Source of the DNA: an uncultured Atopobiaceae bacterium
GTDB lineage: Bacteria; Actinomycetota; Coriobacteriia; Coriobacteriales; Atopobiaceae
Reading direction: 5' to 3'
Assembly: GCA_947625405.1 (NCBI GenBank)
Contig: CANQOF010000016.1
Location: 1-40,168 of the forward strand
DNA: 40,168 nucleotides
This document shows, piece after piece, positions 32,563 to 40,168 of the stretch (position 1 is the stretch's first letter; every line of letters starts with the position of its first letter). The notes below the pieces were generated by a model. The model searched no databases. It was not told the origin of the DNA and worked only from the letters and a program-made list of their open reading frames with translations. The position numbers and the translations under genes were made by a program.

Positions 32563-33666
32563 ATGGGCTTCAAAGACGACTTCTCCTCGATGGTGAACCG
32601 TGGCACCGCGGCGGCGGGCAGGAAGGCGCGGCAGGTGAGCCTGAGCTCCAAGGCAAACGAGCTTCGTCGCCAGCGCCAGACCCTCGTGGCGCAGCTCGGC
32701 GCGAGCATCTACGAGGAGGTGCGCACGACGCCGTCGCTTCGCGAGGGTCGCGAGGAGCTCATCGCGCAGATCGAGGCCGTCGACGCGCAGCGTCGCGAGG
32801 TCGAGGAAGAGCAGAGGCGCATTCAGATGGAGAGCGAGGACGCGCAGACCCGCGCGATGACGTATCGCTGCGCCGTGTGCGGCGCGCCCATCCGCGCGAC
32901 GGACCAGTTCTGTAGCACCTGCGGCACCCCCGCCGAGCAGGCCATTCCGAAGGTCGCCACGCCTGCTGCCCCCGTGGCGGCTCCGGGCGCCCCCGCGTGC
33001 CCCAACTGCGGCGCGCCGATTTCCGAGGACGACGTCTTCTGCATGAACTGCGGCCAGAGGATCGAGGTCGCGGTGTCCGCGCCCGAGCCCGAGCCGGTCT
33101 ACGAGCCCGCTCCCGAGCCGGAGCCGGCGTACGAGCCGTTTGCCGAGGCAGAGGACGTGGCTGAGGACGTCGTGGTCACGCCGATCCTCACGCCCGAGGA
33201 CGCGCCCTCCAAAGAACCGCTCTCCGAGGTGGAGGACTGGCAGGAGGATGCCTTCGTCGCCACGTACGCCGAAGTGTCCGAGCCCGAGCCCGCCCCCGAA
33301 CCGGAGCCCGAGCCCGCGCCCGAGCCGGAGCCCGCGCCCGTCACCAACGAGCAGCTCGAGTCGGAGATGGAGGAGGTCATCGCCGAGGAGCTCCGGATCG
33401 AGGACACGGTCGAGGAGATCAAGGACGAAGTGGCCGCGCCTGCGCCCGAGCCCGAGGTGGAGACGGTCGTGGAAGTCGCGGGGAGCACGTGCCCGAACTG
33501 CGGCGCCCCCGTGGATCCGGGTGACATGTTCTGCATGAACTGCGGGCAGAGGCTCGAGGCCGCGCCCGCGGCGCCCGAGCCCGCGCCCCGCTTCTGCCCG
33601 AACTGCGGTGCTCCGGTGGATCCCGGCTCGAAGTTCTGCGGCAACTGCGGCGCGCCCGTCGCCTAG
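32563..33666 (+). CDS. Soluble protein with four zinc ribbons and acidic Pro-Glu linker
   Basis: 367 residues, no membrane helix. A helical/coiled-coil N-terminus (about 25-98) is followed by zinc ribbons at C103-C120 and C146-C163. A long Pro-Glu repeat linker with an acidic helical part (about 175-305) separates these from two more ribbons at C310-C327 and C345-C362. The paired-ribbon layout recalls scaffold or adaptor proteins; no enzyme motif is seen. ATG 32563 follows GGAGGGA. It lies between two zinc-ribbon membrane proteins in the same direction and probably the same transcript, which suggests it may connect with their cytoplasmic ribbons, but this is inference. Confidence 0.85.
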   Translation: MGFKDDFSSMVNRGTAAAGRKARQVSLSSKANELRRQRQTLVAQLGASIYEEVRTTPSLREGREELIAQIEAVDAQRREVEEEQRRIQMESEDAQTRAMTYRCAVCGAPIRATDQFCSTCGTPAEQAIPKVATPAAPVAAPGAPACPNCGAPISEDDVFCMNCGQRIEVAVSAPEPEPVYEPAPEPEPAYEPFAEAEDVAEDVVVTPILTPEDAPSKEPLSEVEDWQEDAFVATYAEVSEPEPAPEPEPEPAPEPEPAPVTNEQLESEMEEVIAEELRIEDTVEEIKDEVAAPAPEPEVETVVEVAGSTCPNCGAPVDPGDMFCMNCGQRLEAAPAAPEPAPRFCPNCGAPVDPGSKFCGNCGAPVA

Positions 33667-33705
33667 TGCGCGCAGGGGAGAGATGAGAGCCTGAGGGGGA
33701 TGGCG

Positions 33706-34734
33706 ATGGAGCCCGTCTTTTGCACGAACTGCGGCGCGGAAAACGATTCGAGCAAGAAGTTCTGCACGAACTGCGGCGCGCCGCTCGATAAGTCGTTCCT
33801 CGAGGAATCCGCTCCCGAGGAGGGTGCCTCGTCCTCCGGCGACTCCCGCTACGACGCCGCCGACGAGGTGGGCTCCGACGCGGGTTTCTTCGTGGACGAG
33901 GACGCGGGCGCGGATCAAACACGCTACATGCCCTCGAGCGCGCCGCAGCCTTCCGAGCAGCCCGACTACGCTCCCGGCTACGCGCCCGAATACGCGCCCC
34001 AGGGCCCCGAGAAGAAGCGCGCCGGCACGGGCAAGGTCGTCGCCATCACCTTGAGCATCATCGCCGCGGTGGCGGTCGTGGGCTTCGGCCTCTTCTACTT
34101 CCTGAACCCGCTCGGGCTCACGACGGGCATCTTCGAGAACTCCGCCGCCGCGCAGGCCCAGGCCGCCGCGGAGGCCGAGGAGAAGGCCGCCCAGGCCCAA
34201 GCCGACGCCGACGCGAAGCAGCAGGAGCTCGAGAAGGCCGAGGAGGAGGCCCAGAAGAAGCAGCAGGAGCTCGACGAGGCCAAGAAGGCCCAAGAAGAGG
34301 CAGAGCAGGCGCAGAAGGAGGCCGAGGAGGAGGCCGAGCGCGCCCAGTCCTCGAATAGCTCCAGCTCCTCGAGCGGCGTGTACGTGGGCTCAAACGGCAT
34401 CGAGTACACGCACCACCTGAAGAAGACCAACTCGACCGACTACGTCCTGCCCGATAGCGACACGAAGACGTACTCCTCCGCCGAGCTCGAGACGCTCAGC
34501 AACTGGGAGCTCTACGTCGCGCGCAACGAGATCTTCGCCCGCTACGGCCGCAAGTACTCCGAGGAATCCCTCAACGACTACCTCACCAGCACCGATTGGT
34601 ACACCCCGCTCTACTATGGCCCCGACTTCGACGAGGTGATGATCGAGGAGTACATGAACGAGCACGAATACAAGAACATCATGCAGATGCTCGACATCGA
34701 GCGCGATCGCGATTCCGAGTATCTCTCGTACTAG
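33706..34734 (+). CDS. Zinc-ribbon membrane protein with coiled coil and YARHG domain
   Basis: About 342 residues. Zinc ribbon (C6, C9, C20, C23), a low-complexity Tyr/Pro/Ala linker, one membrane helix (about 110-132), an Ala/Glu/Gln-rich coiled coil (about 144-214), a Ser run, then a C-terminal YARHG domain (about 248-326; signature LYVARNEIFARYGRKY). YARHG is a small extracellular domain found in peptidase- or kinase-linked surface proteins; its ligand is unknown. ATG 33706 is chosen because GAGGGGG lies six bases upstream, whereas ATG 33700 directly abuts it. Third gene of the cluster. Confidence 0.9.
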   Translation: MEPVFCTNCGAENDSSKKFCTNCGAPLDKSFLEESAPEEGASSSGDSRYDAADEVGSDAGFFVDEDAGADQTRYMPSSAPQPSEQPDYAPGYAPEYAPQGPEKKRAGTGKVVAITLSIIAAVAVVGFGLFYFLNPLGLTTGIFENSAAAQAQAAAEAEEKAAQAQADADAKQQELEKAEEEAQKKQQELDEAKKAQEEAEQAQKEAEEEAERAQSSNSSSSSSGVYVGSNGIEYTHHLKKTNSTDYVLPDSDTKTYSSAELETLSNWELYVARNEIFARYGRKYSEESLNDYLTSTDWYTPLYYGPDFDEVMIEEYMNEHEYKNIMQMLDIERDRDSEYLSY

Positions 34735-34795
34735 CACGAGAAACGAGCAAGTGAGCGCGTGCGGGGAAGCACGCGAGCAAACAGGGAGGAGAACC

Positions 34796-35458
34796 GTGTT
34801 CTGTCCAAATTGCGGGAACCAAGTCGCCGATGGCGCGAAGTTCTGCCCGAAGTGCGGTGCAACCATCGCCACGCCGGAGCAGCCGCAGCAGCCGCAGCAG
34901 CCACCCCAGCCGAATTACGGCGCGCCCCAGCAGCCCTATAACCAGGCGCCCATGCAGAGCTATCCGCCGCAGATGGTGGGCAATCCCCAGTACCAGACGA
35001 TGGGCGGCTGGCTGCTCTTCTTCGTGATCGTCATGCTCATCGGCGGCGTGACGTCCATCGTGAGCGGCATCGAGGTGTTCAGTCTCGCCGGCGCCCTCAG
35101 CTACATGCTGGGCATGATCGGCGAGGGCTGGATGACGGGGATCCTCTATGTCGTGAGCATCGGCGTGATCTTCTGCGCGATCTTCGTCTTCTACATCGTC
35201 TACCTCGTCTTCCAGCGCCAGTCGAGCTTCCTCAGGATGTACCAGCTCTACAGCTTCATCATCATCGCCATGAACGCGATCATCGCGATCATCTACTCAC
35301 AGGCAGGCCTCAATTCAGCGGAGCTTTGGAGCAACCTCGTCACCGCGGTGGTGGAGCTGCTCCTCATGACGCTCTACTACTCGAGGTCCGTGCGCGTGCG
35401 GACCTACATGGGCTCCGACGAGTACATGCGCCAGGCCTTCTTCTCCTTCGGCAACTAG
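34796..35458 (+). CDS. Zinc-ribbon membrane protein, DUF2569-like
   Basis: 220 residues from a GTG at 34796 (GGGAGGAG upstream). Zinc ribbon (C3, C6, C17, C20), a Gln/Pro-rich linker, then four membrane helices (about 71-92, 116-138, 150-169, 179-196). The first helix with MGGWLLFFVIVMLIGG matches the start of DUF2569 proteins. The C-terminus (SVRVRTYMGSDEYMRQAFF) is also DUF2569-like. Function unknown. It is the last gene of the cluster and is followed by an intrinsic terminator. Confidence 0.88.
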   Translation: MFCPNCGNQVADGAKFCPKCGATIATPEQPQQPQQPPQPNYGAPQQPYNQAPMQSYPPQMVGNPQYQTMGGWLLFFVIVMLIGGVTSIVSGIEVFSLAGALSYMLGMIGEGWMTGILYVVSIGVIFCAIFVFYIVYLVFQRQSSFLRMYQLYSFIIIAMNAIIAIIYSQAGLNSAELWSNLVTAVVELLLMTLYYSRSVRVRTYMGSDEYMRQAFFSFGN

Positions 35459-35484
35459 TTCGCCGCCGGCAAATAAATCATGCG

Positions 35485-35518
35485 AGCAGCTCAAGGCACG
35501 CGCCTTGAGCTGCTTTTT
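35485..35518 (+). terminator. Rho-independent terminator of the zinc-ribbon cluster
   Basis: Arms AGCAGCTCAAGGC (35485-35497) and GCCTTGAGCTGCT (35502-35514) pair perfectly around a four-base loop. The right arm leads into a run of five T (35514-35518). It lies 27 bp after the last stop codon. Confidence 0.93.
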
Positions 35519-35549
35519 CGCTCTCCGGATGAGCGACGTTTCGAGCGTC

Positions 35550-35696
35550 CAAGACACGAGGGACGGTTCTTTTGTCTTGCGGCAGGTCGTCTACCAGCGC
35601 ATTTTCCAAGACAAAAGATCCGTCCCCACTGTCTTGCGACGTTTGCCCAGCTAGAGACGCTGCGCGCAAGACAAAAGAACCGTCCCTATCGTCTTG
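35550..35696 (-). repeat. 147-bp composite REP-like element, copy B
   Basis: Units at 35550-35579, 35607-35636 and 35667-35696. Read on the minus strand these give two direct units and one inverted unit at offsets 0, 60 and 117, identical in total length and arrangement to the ecfA copy. The conserved spacers are also recognisable (GCAGCGTCTCTAGC and the GCGCTGGTAGACGACC type). The frame that is open in ecfA is open here as well (SQDSGDGSFVL…QDKRTVPRVL). It lies in the gap between the terminator and gltB and interrupts no gene. Confidence 0.95.
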
Positions 35697-35717
35697 CGCG
35701 GTTGCGTTGCCTGTAAG

Positions 35718-35785
35718 GCGTTGGAAACACGCGTGCCATCAATCGGTGCCCCTGAGGGGCTATGGTGCAGCGTTGGAAAAACGTG
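35718..35785 (+). promoter_or_regulatory. Duplicated motif upstream of gltB
   Basis: GCGTTGGAAACACGCGT (from 35718) and GCGTTGGAAAAACGTGT (from 35770) are direct repeats 52 bp apart, 31-98 bp before the gltB start. A small hairpin (GCCCC-TGA-GGGGC, 35748-35760) lies between them. They could be binding sites for a nitrogen-responsive regulator, but I cannot name it. Confidence 0.4.
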
Positions 35786-35815
35786 TCCATACGAGCGACC
35801 TCCGAGGTGAAACGT

Positions 35816-40000
<4,185 letters not shown>

Positions 40001-40168
40001 CAGCTGCGGGACAAGTGCGCTGAGCTGGGCGTGGGCAAGATCGCCACCGTCATGGGCCGGTACTACGCCATGGACCGGGACAAGCGGTGGGAGCGGGTCC
40101 AGAAGGCCTATGACGCCATCGTGAAGAACCAGGCCCCCTATGAGGCCGACCCCGTGGAGGCCGTCCAG
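40001..40168 (+). other. gpmI: Phosphoglycerate mutase (GpmI) fragment joined in frame to gltB
   Basis: The last 56 codons read [20 protein letters not shown], then [20 protein letters not shown] and a DPVEAVQ end. This is the conserved block of 2,3-bisphosphoglycerate-independent phosphoglycerate mutase that follows its 'SGK-FV' segment, and is unrelated to glutamate synthase. Arg codons are CGG five of five and Leu is CTG, whereas gltB and the rest of the window use CGC and CTC. The overlap zone TCGGGCAAGGGCTTCGTGGC (39981-40000) could belong to either gene. Confidence 0.92.

Overview
The window is 40,168 bp of high-GC DNA with strong CTC/GAG/CGC codon preference and Shine-Dalgarno-led genes on both strands. 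The gene content suggests a host-associated Actinobacterium, most likely class Coriobacteriia: a riboflavin ECF transporter under an FMN riboswitch, several 'YCPKCG' zinc-ribbon membrane proteins, a Nif11-type peptide precursor, a DUF3516-type SKI2 helicase, an UPF0210 protein and an anaerobe-style flavodoxin and nitroreductase. That placement is inference from gene content, not from a marker gene. No rRNA or tRNA gene was seen.

Layout. 1-277: a tandem intergenic repeat. 278-808: a small zinc-ribbon membrane protein. 880-5216 (minus): a cell-envelope gene run of PcsB-like CHAP hydrolase, galE, polyprenyl synthase and a peptidoglycan-binding protein. 5420-8777 (plus): FMN riboswitch, ribU, a fused double ECF ATPase and ecfT, a complete riboflavin uptake operon. 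8805-10703 (plus): an apparent oxidoreductase-MurB fusion. 10737-13092 (minus): UPF0210 protein and a membrane-anchored SxxK/SDN/KGG hydrolase. 13229-13566: a periodic repeat array ending in a broken copy of the arsC-like gene found at 17348. 13620-16286 (minus): lipase-like hydrolase and a CorA protein with an extra N-terminal membrane domain. 16386-18326: an unknown membrane protein, the arsC/spx-like gene, a decayed mobile repeat and an orphan Nif11-leader peptide precursor. 18578-23018 (plus): helicase, HAD phosphatase and an endonuclease IV homologue that has lost metal ligands. 23024-23546 (minus): RelB/YoeB toxin-antitoxin pair in AT-rich DNA. 23673-28771: nitroreductase, a copper-type P-ATPase with a Met-rich insertion, an unknown membrane protein, an EncFtn-like protein and a flavodoxin. 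28960-30582: an orphan PTS EIIC. 30839-35458 (plus): four consecutive zinc-ribbon proteins ending at a clear terminator. 35816-end: glutamate synthase large subunit, which near 39,980-40,000 runs in frame into a piece of phosphoglycerate mutase from other DNA, probably a chimeric assembly join.

Most notable. A 147-bp composite repeat (three 30-bp REP-like units, two direct and one inverted, at offsets 0, 60 and 117) occurs intact at 35550-35696 and at 7018-7164. The second copy lies inside the ECF ATPase gene, in frame, and encodes the linker between the two ATPase halves. A decayed copy lies at 17813-17925. The other leading observations are the orphan Cys-rich Nif11 precursor, the roughly 98-residue Met-rich insertion in the catalytic P-domain of the copper ATPase, the Gfo/Idh-MurB fusion, the ligand-poor endonuclease IV homologue and the CTTGCGGTGT array.
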